Shown: in pieces, positions 1 through 6,324 of the stretch | Position numbering within the stretch: position 1 is the first letter of the stretch | Layout of the letters: each line of letters starts with the position of its first letter | NCBI GenBank assembly: GCA_003978375.1 | Contig: QNZW01000191.1 | Coordinates: 1-17,176 of the forward strand | Direction of reading: 5' to 3' | From: Sulfurovum sp. | Lineage (GTDB): Bacteria; Campylobacterota; Campylobacteria; Campylobacterales; Sulfurovaceae | DNA length: 17,176 nt | The notes under the pieces: generated by a model | What the model was told of the DNA's origin: nothing | Seen by the model: only the letters and a program-made list of their open reading frames with translations | Databases searched by the model: none | Translations under genes and position numbers: made by a program

Positions 1-133
1 GTACAGTGGAGGCTTTGGTGTAGGACTTAATATCGTCAAAAGCATTTGTGATACTTATGGTATAGATCTCTCTTTACACTCTACTCTTGATGTGGGTACA
101 GAGTTTAAATTGAGCTTTTATAAACAGGATTAA
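1..133 (+). CDS. Sensor histidine kinase, C-terminal fragment (cut by window edge)
   Basis: Frame 2 is open from the left edge to the TAA at 131-133 and encodes 43 residues. They contain the G2 box of a HATPase_c domain (GGFGVGLNIV) followed by the usual last beta strands ending in EFKLSF. Only the end of the ATP-binding domain is visible; the phosphoacceptor region lies outside the window. The segment closely resembles the end of the complete kinase gene at 11662-12861 (GGFGIGLNIV there), at both protein and DNA level, so the two are probably paralogues of one kinase subfamily. The partner regulator is expected upstream, outside the window. Confidence 0.85.
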   Translation, partial: YSGGFGVGLNIVKSICDTYGIDLSLHSTLDVGTEFKLSFYKQD

Positions 134-149
134 ACAATCTGCACGCTTT

Positions 150-178
150 TTGCACATAAAAAATATATTTTATATAAA
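150..178 (+). promoter_or_regulatory. Putative sigma70-type promoter of the 209-820 gene
   Basis: A TTGCAC -35-like box at 150-155 is followed, 17 bases later, by a TATAAA -10-like box at 173-178. The predicted start near 185 gives a leader of about 24 bases containing the AAAGGA ribosome-binding site. Confidence 0.5.
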
Positions 179-208
179 GTGGATTAAAAAACATCAAAGG
201 AAATGAAA

Positions 209-820
209 ATGAAAATACGTGATACTACTATGATACTTTTTGTGAATATTTTTATTATAGGCTGTGGCAATAGTACTAGCTCTTCTATGGGTAATCAAAA
301 TATGACAGATATGAATGAAAATCAAAAATCGAATATCCCATACTTAAAACAAAACCATGCCAAGTATAAACAGCATGGGAGTATGCTTACGCCAGTATCG
401 GTAAAAGATGAAAATAAAAAAAGTATCAATTGGACTATTTCAGCCACCTCTGAAGAGGGTGCGATGAAACTACAAGAGCATCTTTATTTTATGGAAAACA
501 AACTTAACTCCGATCAAAATCCAAGAGCCTTTGATACCTTGTTTCTTATGGAAGCGTACATGAAATATAACAGATATTATACGACTTTAGTAGAAAGAAG
601 TGGTACAGATATTGTTGTCAGTAAAAATGCAAAAACAATGTGTGCCTATAAGGTAATATCTGCACATAGTGATGCAGTGAGTGGTGATTTCTTTGCACAA
701 GGCAATATTATGAAAAACTATTCAAGTATTGCTGAAGAGATTCTTGCTAGTAAAGATTGCGATAATGAGAGAGCATCTTTACAACGTTATATTTCTGAGC
801 GTAAAAAAGGAAGAATGTAG
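209..820 (+). CDS. Hypothetical lipoprotein (203 aa)
   Basis: I do not recognise the family. The N-terminus is a lipoprotein signal: a short basic start, a hydrophobic stretch at residues 8-17 and an IIGC lipobox with Cys19 as the expected acylated residue. A Ser/Asn/Met-rich linker follows, then a mixed globular region with two further cysteines (in TMCAYK and SKDCDN) that could form a disulfide. I chose the ATG at 209 over the ATG at 203 because AAAGGA (196-201) is 7 bases from 209 but only 1 base from 203. The gene has its own promoter and ends 13 bases before the convergent permease gene. It follows a sensor-kinase gene on the same strand, but nothing shows a functional link. Confidence 0.75.
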   Translation: MKIRDTTMILFVNIFIIGCGNSTSSSMGNQNMTDMNENQKSNIPYLKQNHAKYKQHGSMLTPVSVKDENKKSINWTISATSEEGAMKLQEHLYFMENKLNSDQNPRAFDTLFLMEAYMKYNRYYTTLVERSGTDIVVSKNAKTMCAYKVISAHSDAVSGDFFAQGNIMKNYSSIAEEILASKDCDNERASLQRYISERKKGRM

Positions 821-833
821 TATTCTTCACGAT

Positions 834-1589
834 TTATTTAGTGCGGTGATATTTTCCTACAATTAAAGAACCAAGTATACCTACAAGTGAAGCTAAAAAG
901 ACAATGGTGTAGCCTGTAGGTAAATCAAAATGATAAGAGAAAATCATGGCAAAAATAATAATAATTGATCCTATAATCCATGCAAAAGATAGTGGATAAA
1001 AACGTGATTGTAAGAGTGCCAAGAAAGCAGGTACGATTAACAATACAAAAACCACCAAAACACCTGCAAGTTGTACAGAAGAGGTTACTGTGAGTGCTAA
1101 AAGACCGAAAAAAAGCATCTCTTTGTACACGCCTGTTAATCGGCTATAAAGAGAGAAAAAGAGCACTGCTACTAGTGTATAAAGAAAAAGAGGTTCTTTT
1201 AAATCTGCTACTGTGGTAAAGAGAATATCACTGGCTTGAAGTTTATTAAAAAGCTCAGTGCCTTGTGAAGTGTTAGAAAGTAGCACAATAATAGCACTAG
1301 CACCCAAAGCATAGAGCATACCAATAAAAGCTTCGATATATTGCACCCTATATGTAGCAAAGGTAATCAATAAAGCACCCAAAAGAGCAAAAACAAATGT
1401 AAGAATAAAAGCATAATTTCCTTCAAAAAAAAGTAAACTCACTGCTACGCCAATGGCTGCAAATTGTCCAATGGCAAGATCTGTAAAAATAACCCCACGT
1501 TTAATGATTTCTAATCCAAAAATAGCATGAATAAAAACCAATAAAATAGCTAAAATAAAAGCAGGATAGAAGAGTGTTATTATTGACAT
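834..1589 (-). CDS. znuB: ZnuB-like metal ABC transporter permease (ABC-3 family)
   Basis: This 251-residue polytopic inner-membrane protein is hydrophobic almost throughout. It has the ABC-3 family pattern: an early GQFAAIGVA segment (about residues 41-49) and a late SSVQLAGVLVVFVLLIVPA helix (about 170-188). It would form the membrane channel for a divalent cation, probably Zn(II), delivered by the binding protein encoded just upstream. Its start codon lies inside the end of that gene (10-base overlap), so translation is probably coupled. No ATPase subunit gene follows: the next gene is a convergent lipoprotein gene. The ATPase must therefore be encoded elsewhere. Metal specificity is inferred from the neighbouring binding protein. 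Confidence 0.88.
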   Translation of the reverse strand: MSIITLFYPAFILAILLVFIHAIFGLEIIKRGVIFTDLAIGQFAAIGVAVSLLFFEGNYAFILTFVFALLGALLITFATYRVQYIEAFIGMLYALGASAIIVLLSNTSQGTELFNKLQASDILFTTVADLKEPLFLYTLVAVLFFSLYSRLTGVYKEMLFFGLLALTVTSSVQLAGVLVVFVLLIVPAFLALLQSRFYPLSFAWIIGSIIIIFAMIFSYHFDLPTGYTIVFLASLVGILGSLIVGKYHRTK

Positions 1590-2461
1590 ATTGCTTTGCC
1601 TATGGAAGTGTAGAATGTCTCAAGGGTATGTGTACCTCTCATGGCTCCTACATCATGGGGTACTAGTGCAATATGTGCTCCTGTTTGTTGGGCAATGAAA
1701 CGGGCAGTTTTTTTCTCATGATAAACATCTTGTAGCAAGGTAGTGACTTTATTGTTTTTCATTTGATTGATGAGCGCTAGGGTATGCTTGGAACTAGGAG
1801 AAATACCAGGCAGTGGTTCGATATTGCCTATATTTTGTATGCCATATTGTTTAAATGCATAGTTAAAAAGTTCATGGTATTGTATGACTTTTTTTCCTTG
1901 ACAGCTTTTGTATTTTGTTTTGAGTGTATGGGCTAAATGTTGCATTTGTTTTTGAAATTTTTTATAATTTTGTGTATAGATTTGGCTGTGGCTTGGGTCG
2001 AGTTGGGCAAGTTTAAGACTAATGAGTTTTCCTACGATAATACTATTGTGAATATCTAAAATAAAATGAGGATTGCCATCAGGGTGTACATCACCTTGAC
2101 TTCGTGAAACTGTTTTGGGCTTGTCTATCAGTGTAATTGCAGCACTTACATCTAAAAAACCTTTATTGCCATTTTGGATTTTTGGATTATTTGCACTACG
2201 TAAAAGCGGAGGTAGCCAACCAATTTCAAGCTGAGCTCCATTGATGATGATGAGATCTTTTTTTCTAAGTTTGGCAATAAGCGAGGGTTTAGGTGTAATA
2301 AAATGTGGGTCTAACTTTGGTGAAGAGAGACAGGTTACTTGTACCAAATTTCCTCCAATACGCTGAGTAATGCTGGATAAATAGGTGTAGGTCGTAGCCA
2401 CATTGAGTTTGGCAAAGATACTGCTAGTAAGTAGTACGAATATGAGTATTGTTTTTTTCAT
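1580..2461 (-). CDS. znuA: ZnuA-like periplasmic metal-binding protein (cluster A-I)
   Basis: A 293-residue protein with a signal peptide (residues 1-17, cleavage after Ala17). The family's metal ligands can be traced: His53 in DPHF, His132 in GNPHF, His196 in QYHELF, and Asp270 in PHDVG as a possible fourth ligand. Three histidines favour zinc over manganese proteins, which have Glu at the third position (family knowledge). The His-rich loop found in many zinc-binding proteins is absent; a short GDVHPDGNPH segment precedes His132. The ribosome-binding site AAAGGAT lies just upstream. The gene sits 17 bases after the outer-membrane protein gene and overlaps the permease gene by 10 bases, so the three likely form one operon that moves metal from the outer membrane to the cytoplasm. 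Confidence 0.88.
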   Translation of the reverse strand: MKKTILIFVLLTSSIFAKLNVATTYTYLSSITQRIGGNLVQVTCLSSPKLDPHFITPKPSLIAKLRKKDLIIINGAQLEIGWLPPLLRSANNPKIQNGNKGFLDVSAAITLIDKPKTVSRSQGDVHPDGNPHFILDIHNSIIVGKLISLKLAQLDPSHSQIYTQNYKKFQKQMQHLAHTLKTKYKSCQGKKVIQYHELFNYAFKQYGIQNIGNIEPLPGISPSSKHTLALINQMKNNKVTTLLQDVYHEKKTARFIAQQTGAHIALVPHDVGAMRGTHTLETFYTSIGKAICQ

Positions 2462-2478
2462 GATTTTATCCTTTTTGT

Positions 2479-3645
2479 TTAAAATGCATGTGCACCATGT
2501 GCACCTGTTTCGACTAAAAATTCTAATATAACTTGATTTTCATTTTTTCTTATGCCATCAAATGATTTTGATGTATCATGACTCATTTGAAGTCTAAATT
2601 TGGAGAATTCAAAAGGTTTATAGGTTGCTATAGCAGCGTAACGTTTGAGGTCATTTGGTTGTTGACGTGCATTTTTATTCAGGGCATTATACCGCATACC
2701 CATCTCCCAGTTGCTATTTGGAGCATAAAGAAGTTGGGTGTAATAGCCTGATTGTTTTACGTCATCTTTATCTCGGTAAAGATATTCGCTTTGCCAATTG
2801 AGAGAACTGTAACTATCGATAATATATTTGACAGTTAATTCTCCACCATAAAGGGTACTGTTTTTGTTTGTGGGTGTTTTGCCTGAAGCTATATTTATGC
2901 CTGCTAAAACAGAAGTGTTATCGCCTATATCAAAACCACTTTTTAGATATCCTATATAAAGGGTATTACTACTGCTTTTACCAAAGCTTTCTTCATTGAC
3001 TCCTTGAAGGGCTTCAATACCAGTCATCAAATATGTATCGGTAGGGGCGACCCAATGTAGAGCAATGCCTGCATCATTTATGCCTTCTAATCCTAACATT
3101 GCTTCATAGACCAAAGGTGTTTGTGCAAAGTGTTGGGCATGTTGGTGCATAGCATTAATACGTCCAAAAGCACTTCTAAATTTTCCTGCTTTTATGTCAA
3201 AATTGGCAGGAAGTTTTTTTGTGCTTATGTAGGCTTCTTCTATTTCAAAGCCATCAGGGCTTAAATGAAAAATGGCATCGCTATCGAAATAGGGACCCAC
3301 AGCAGCATGCATACCCAGTTCTGCATAATTTAAGTTAAATCCTCTGTTTTTATTAAAAGGTATCTCCCCAGTCTTGTCTATAAAACCATCAATGCTATAG
3401 CCCTCATATCTATCATTGTCTATGTTTCTCGTGACAGCTGACCCACTTAAAATAAGTGATATATCGGGCATAAAACTTTGTTGATTAAAACTGTTGTTCC
3501 CACCATTAAGAGCGGTTTGCATTTTTGTTTGTTTTTGTGAATCTAGGGTTTTTTCTAGTGAGGCAATACGTTTTTCTAAATCCTCAGATGTGTAGGCTTG
3601 TAATAGTGTGTTTACAAGCAACATGGATAATACTTTTTTGTGCAT
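2479..3645 (-). CDS. Porin-like outer-membrane beta-barrel protein of the metal-uptake operon
   Basis: A 388-residue protein with a signal peptide (about residues 1-18), then a short coiled coil (SEDLEKRIASLEKTL), a linker, and a long region of alternating aromatic/polar strands ending in Phe388. This is the layout of trimeric phosphate-selective or DcaP-like porins. No TonB box or plug domain is visible, so it is not a TonB-dependent receptor. The last residues (GAHGAHAF) are unusually His-rich. AGGAGA is well placed before the ATG. The gene leads the operon with the ZnuA/ZnuB-like genes, so it probably admits metal ions or small metal complexes across the outer membrane; that role is inferred from context. 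Confidence 0.75.
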   Translation of the reverse strand: MHKKVLSMLLVNTLLQAYTSEDLEKRIASLEKTLDSQKQTKMQTALNGGNNSFNQQSFMPDISLILSGSAVTRNIDNDRYEGYSIDGFIDKTGEIPFNKNRGFNLNYAELGMHAAVGPYFDSDAIFHLSPDGFEIEEAYISTKKLPANFDIKAGKFRSAFGRINAMHQHAQHFAQTPLVYEAMLGLEGINDAGIALHWVAPTDTYLMTGIEALQGVNEESFGKSSSNTLYIGYLKSGFDIGDNTSVLAGINIASGKTPTNKNSTLYGGELTVKYIIDSYSSLNWQSEYLYRDKDDVKQSGYYTQLLYAPNSNWEMGMRYNALNKNARQQPNDLKRYAAIATYKPFEFSKFRLQMSHDTSKSFDGIRKNENQVILEFLVETGAHGAHAF

Positions 3646-3675
3646 AGATTTCTCCTCTATTGTTTATCATATATA

Positions 3676-3681
3676 ATCATA
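3676..3681 (-). promoter_or_regulatory. Putative -10 box for the porin/znuA/znuB operon
   Basis: TATGAT on the minus strand lies about 30 bases before the porin-gene ATG in an AT-rich stretch. No clear -35 box is seen. The segment around it (3663-3682) is partly symmetrical and could hold a Zur or Fur site, but it does not match a known box well. Confidence 0.35.
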
Positions 3682-3708
3682 GTGTAGGGTTTTGGATTGA
3701 TTTGATTT

Positions 3709-4014
3709 TTAAGAAAAAAGAGGAGGAGCGTGGCTTAAAAAACCTTTTAGAATAGGTATCTTTATAGTAGCGCGATATAAAGAATAAATAGTTTGTTTTT
3801 GAGAAGGTATATCCTCTAAAAGCTTTGAAGAGGGGGCATCTCCATTAGAAAGATTTTTAACGAAAATACATATTTTACAGTCATCATGTAAGAGTGTAGT
3901 AGTATCATGATGTATATGTACAGCACTAAGGTATGAAGCGCTGATATAAAATAATAGTAAAAGACGAACAATTACGTTTTGTAAATATTTTACCCTAAAT
4001 TCTTTTTTTAACAT
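3709..4014 (-). CDS. Small exported or membrane-anchored His/Cys-rich protein (101 aa)
   Basis: Family not recognised with certainty. A basic N-terminus and a hydrophobic stretch (about residues 14-31, ending YLSA) make a signal peptide or membrane anchor. It is followed at once by a dense set of possible metal ligands: His33, His35, His36, Asp37, His43, Asp44, Asp45, Cys46 and Cys49 (HIHHD ... HDDCKIC). The rest is short and basic. It lies 63 bases upstream of the metal-uptake operon on the same strand, so a role in periplasmic metal binding, sensing or delivery is a reasonable inference. There is no Shine-Dalgarno sequence; a TATAAT box (4021-4026) sits 6 bases before the ATG, suggesting a leaderless transcript. 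Confidence 0.65.
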   Translation of the reverse strand: MLKKEFRVKYLQNVIVRLLLLFYISASYLSAVHIHHDTTTLLHDDCKICIFVKNLSNGDAPSSKLLEDIPSQKQTIYSLYRATIKIPILKGFLSHAPPLFS

Positions 4015-4020
4015 AAAGAT

Positions 4021-4026
4021 ATTATA
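4021..4026 (-). promoter_or_regulatory. -10 box placed for a leaderless transcript (gene at 4014)
   Basis: TATAAT on the minus strand is separated from the ATG at 4014 by exactly 6 bases (ATCTTT). A start 7 bases after the box would make the A of ATG the first transcribed base. Confidence 0.55.
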
Positions 4027-4113
4027 GTGCAGGAAAGATTAGAAACAATAGAGATATTTCAAACTGTCTAATACGCTTTGCTTGTTTGATATTACCAATT
4101 ACATCATGTTGAT

Positions 4114-5166
4114 TTATGCTGTTGTGGTACATTTTTCATCTATATAAGCTTGTATAAATTTTCGTACATCTGTATAGACAAAAGAGTCCTTGTAGCCTTC
4201 TATCTTGCCTCCACTAGCATTGACATGTCCTCCGCCATTTCCTATGTGGGCAGCCATAGCAGAGACATCTAATTTGTTGTTACTGCGTAGAGAGAAGTTG
4301 CCTCTAAAATTGACATCCATATAGAAGTCATAGTCCTCATTGGCTACCATCGAAGCATTACCAATAATAGAAGCATTACCTACGTTATACCCAAGTATAC
4401 CTTTGTAGCCTTGATAGGTGATAGTGAGACGTTGTTTGTCTTGCGTGAGTAAGTCTGTAACATAGGTAGCTACTAAATTGTCTTTGGTATCATCTGTACT
4501 TTGCTTGAAAAAACTTTTTTTAATTTCATGGAGTTCGTTATCAAGAACAATAGGAGCATTTTTTTTACTTACACGATCTTTGGCAGCGTCTATCATAAAG
4601 AGCTTAAAGGCTCTATCTTGATCTGGAAATAAAATACGTCCTATTTCTCTAGCACCTGAAATCATACCTAGCATGACCTTGCCGTATTCAAAAAATGCAT
4701 CGTCATCGAGCCAAATATCTATGGCATTGATGGCTTTGACAATGGATGCATATTTATTTTCTTTATCAAAATCATAATGGGTTTGTAGCCAGTCGTAAGT
4801 GATGAGTGTAGCACAACGTGTGGTATCAAGCTTGTACCAAGCAAAACGTTCAGCAGCATTGGCTCCTGTGGCATGATGGTCAAGAAGTTGAAGTTTTGCA
4901 CCTATGCGTATGGCTTCGTTTTCTATCCATTTTGCTTCTTTTGTGCTAAGGTTAAGATCGGTGATAAGAATAAGTCTTTCTATCTTATCTTGTTGAATAA
5001 AAGTGTCTTGTTCTATTTTTTTGACTATTTCTTCAAGACGTGCGGTCACTTCTGGACCATAATTGGCATTATAACACGCAATAGTATCAAAGCATTGCCC
5101 AGAGAGATATTGGCATCCATAGCCATCTAGATCTATGTGAGAAAGGTGGTAAACATGTTGTTTCAT
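4114..5166 (-). CDS. DHH-family phosphoesterase (NrnA/RecJ-like)
   Basis: A 350-residue cytoplasmic protein with the DHH-DHHA1 architecture. Motif I is HIDLDG (Asp12, Asp14), motif II includes Asp70 in ITDLN, the DHH motif is Asp96-His97-His98 in LLDHHATG, and the C-terminal DHHA1 domain carries GGGH at 311-314. All residues expected for Mn-dependent phosphoesterase activity are present, so it should be active. Family substrates include short oligoribonucleotides, pAp and cyclic dinucleotides; the sequence does not decide between them. A TATAAT box at 5202-5207 could drive it, or it may be read through from the Rrf2 gene 53 bases upstream. Confidence 0.85.
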   Translation of the reverse strand: MKQHVYHLSHIDLDGYGCQYLSGQCFDTIACYNANYGPEVTARLEEIVKKIEQDTFIQQDKIERLILITDLNLSTKEAKWIENEAIRIGAKLQLLDHHATGANAAERFAWYKLDTTRCATLITYDWLQTHYDFDKENKYASIVKAINAIDIWLDDDAFFEYGKVMLGMISGAREIGRILFPDQDRAFKLFMIDAAKDRVSKKNAPIVLDNELHEIKKSFFKQSTDDTKDNLVATYVTDLLTQDKQRLTITYQGYKGILGYNVGNASIIGNASMVANEDYDFYMDVNFRGNFSLRSNNKLDVSAMAAHIGNGGGHVNASGGKIEGYKDSFVYTDVRKFIQAYIDEKCTTTA

Positions 5167-5175
5167 AAAAGTATG

Positions 5176-5212
5176 CCTTGTACGTGATATAATTAGAGCG
5201 TATTATACAAGG
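5176..5212. repeat. 7-bp inverted repeat around the DHH-gene leader
   Basis: CCTTGTA (5176-5182) and TACAAGG (5206-5212) are perfect inverted arms 23 bases apart. In the minus-strand transcript the arms would pair, burying the AAGG ribosome-binding site of the DHH gene. The right arm overlaps the TATAAT box at 5202-5207, so the role could be at DNA or RNA level. Confidence 0.4.
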
Positions 5213-5219
5213 AAGTGCT

Positions 5220-5618
5220 TTATAAGATGTCACTGAGCATTAAGTCATTTAAAAAATCATCAATTTTTGTTTGAAAATTAAATAAAAAAGGAGATATAGC
5301 ACATGTACCTATGTTTCCATTGGGACAATTGGCAGTATAGGAAGTACAGTCAAACACGGCAGGAGTCTTGCCCTCTGCTGCAAAAATAACTTCATTGACA
5401 GAGATTTTGTCAATAGGCTTTGATAACATAAATCCACCATGAGCTCCTTTGTGTGATTTGAGTATATCTTGTTTGGCCAAAGTTTGTAAAATTTTTGCTA
5501 AAAAACTTTTAGGGATAGCAAGTTCGTTGGCTAAGTGTTCTGCACCCAAAGGAGTGTCAGATTTACGTAATACATCTAAAGAGAGAAGTGCATATTCACT
5601 TGCGCGAGTTAATAACAT
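5220..5618 (-). CDS. Rrf2-family transcriptional regulator, probably Fe-S cluster binding
   Basis: A 132-residue protein with an N-terminal winged helix-turn-helix typical of Rrf2/IscR/NsrR (starts MLLTRASEYAL; recognition region IPKSFLAKILQTLAK; wing KGAHGGF). Three cysteines, Cys91, Cys98 and Cys106, occupy the cluster-binding loop. Their spacing (6 and 7 residues) is longer than the Cys-X5-Cys-X5-Cys of IscR. Glu8 is at the place where some Rrf2 proteins supply a fourth, non-Cys ligand, but that is inference. The ribosome-binding site AGGAAGG precedes the ATG. A perfect dyad at 5641-5655 covers its likely -10 box, suggesting autoregulation. The signal (Fe-S status, NO or iron) cannot be told from sequence. 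Confidence 0.87.
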   Translation of the reverse strand: MLLTRASEYALLSLDVLRKSDTPLGAEHLANELAIPKSFLAKILQTLAKQDILKSHKGAHGGFMLSKPIDKISVNEVIFAAEGKTPAVFDCTSYTANCPNGNIGTCAISPFLFNFQTKIDDFLNDLMLSDIL

Positions 5619-5640
5619 GTTGTAACCTTCCTATCAATTA

Positions 5641-5655
5641 AGAGTATTTTACTCT
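5641..5655. promoter_or_regulatory. Putative Rrf2 operator (AGAGTA-TTT-TACTCT dyad)
   Basis: Perfect 6-bp inverted arms separated by 3 bases lie 23 bases upstream of the Rrf2-gene start. A minus-strand TAAAAT box (5646-5651) lies inside it, so binding would block the gene's own transcription. The pattern resembles the AT-rich dyads bound by other Rrf2 proteins. Confidence 0.5.
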
Positions 5656-5720
5656 AATATCTATTAAGTAAGCATTATCCTGAATAAGAAGTGTATAAGT
5701 ATGAGATAAGGTTATTGTAT

Positions 5721-5726
5721 TATAAT
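5721..5726 (+). promoter_or_regulatory. -10 box of the rpsO promoter
   Basis: TATAAT lies 41 bases before the rpsO ATG, giving an expected leader of roughly 35 bases. No clear -35 hexamer is visible, which is common in Campylobacterota promoters. Confidence 0.55.
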
Positions 5727-5767
5727 TGCGAACTCATTTTGAGAAAATACCAATCAGGAGGTCAACT

Positions 5768-6037
5768 ATGGCTTTAGATCAGGCGAAAAAAGCAGAGATT
5801 ATTGCTAAATATGCTAGAGGCGAAAACGATACAGGTTCGACAGAAGTACAAGTAGCACTTATTACAGAGAGAATTACTTACTTGACAGATCACCTTAAAA
5901 CCAATAAAAAAGATCACTCTTCAAGACTAGGACTACTTAAATTAGTAGGTCAAAGAAGAAGACTTATGAGATACTTGAAAAAAACAAATCTCGAAAGATG
6001 GCATGTAATCAAAGATGCTTTAGGCATCCGAAACTAA
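5768..6037 (+). CDS. rpsO: 30S ribosomal protein S15
   Basis: An 89-residue protein matching S15 over its whole length: an N-terminal helix ([12 protein letters not shown]), the [11 protein letters not shown] motif, the [22 protein letters not shown] core that binds 16S rRNA, and the terminal DALGIRN. It is a primary 16S rRNA-binding protein of the small-subunit platform. The reading frame is open back to 5726, but the ATG at 5768 is the start: AGGAGG (5756-5761) is 6 bases upstream and the family begins there. It is monocistronic, with its own promoter and a hairpin terminator 20 bases after the stop. Confidence 0.97.
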   Translation: MALDQAKKAEIIAKYARGENDTGSTEVQVALITERITYLTDHLKTNKKDHSSRLGLLKLVGQRRRLMRYLKKTNLERWHVIKDALGIRN

Positions 6038-6057
6038 ACTGCTTTATCTCTTTATTG

Positions 6058-6085
6058 TTCACCCCTCTGGGTGAATGCAATCCTT
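6058..6085 (+). terminator. Intrinsic terminator of rpsO
   Basis: TTCACCC (6058-6064) pairs with GGGTGAA (6069-6075) around a CTCT loop: a perfect 7-bp stem 20 bases after the rpsO stop. The downstream T tract is interrupted (a TCCTTTTCTTC-type run), so it may be moderately efficient. Confidence 0.65.
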
Positions 6086-6203
6086 TTCTTCATTCCTATT
6101 AATTCACACATTTTTTAATATTTCTATACAAACAATTCTTTTTGTCGTAAAAAGGATAGACAGATTTATGCATTATTTATTATAGTAGGGTTGCATGTTT
6201 TTC

Positions 6204-6232
6204 TATACTTTAGTCACATAGACTAAACTATA
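6204..6232. promoter_or_regulatory. 29-bp imperfect palindrome upstream of the grpE promoter
   Basis: The core is TTTAGTC (6209-6215), 5 bases, then GACTAAA (6221-6227). One mismatched pair follows on the outside, then TATA on both ends. Eleven of twelve arm positions pair. It ends 2 bases before the -35 box, the place for an operator acting on grpE-dnaK. It does not match CIRCE, and no T tract makes it a terminator. Confidence 0.5.
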
Positions 6233-6233
6233 C

Positions 6234-6254
6234 CTTGACAAACATACACTCAAT
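6234..6254. promoter_or_regulatory. HAIR-like element (possible HspR site) overlapping the -35 box
   Basis: CTTGACA, 7 bases, then ACTCAAT matches the HspR-binding consensus CTTGAGT-N7-ACTCAAG at 11 of 14 positions with the right spacing. It covers the -35 box of the grpE promoter. HspR represses chaperone operons in Helicobacter and Campylobacter; binding here is inferred. Confidence 0.4.
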
Positions 6255-6264
6255 GTTGTATAAT
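6235..6264 (+). promoter_or_regulatory. Sigma70-type promoter of grpE-dnaK
   Basis: A perfect TTGACA (6235-6240) and a perfect TATAAT (6259-6264) are separated by 18 bases. This is the strongest promoter in the window. The expected start near 6271 leaves a leader of about 54 bases containing AAAGGAGG. An inverted repeat CTCAATG (6249-6255) / CATTGAG (6274-6280) spans the -10 box. Confidence 0.75.
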
Positions 6265-6324
6265 GCGTATAAGCATTGAGAGAGCGATGCAAGATATTAG
6301 TCAATAAAGGAGGTTTGTATATAG

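Noticed and set aside
5726..5767. N-terminal extension of S15 from a TTG at 5726
   Set aside because: The TTG overlaps the TATAAT box; AGGAGG and the family's MALD start both point to the ATG at 5768.
6204..6232. CIRCE element for HrcA
   Set aside because: The arms (TTTAGTC, 5-base spacer) do not match TTAGCACTC-N9-GAGTGCTAA; only TTAG/CTAA is shared and the spacing is wrong.
6287..6307. Six-codon minigene ahead of grpE
   Set aside because: No good ribosome-binding site and no attenuation structure; likely chance.
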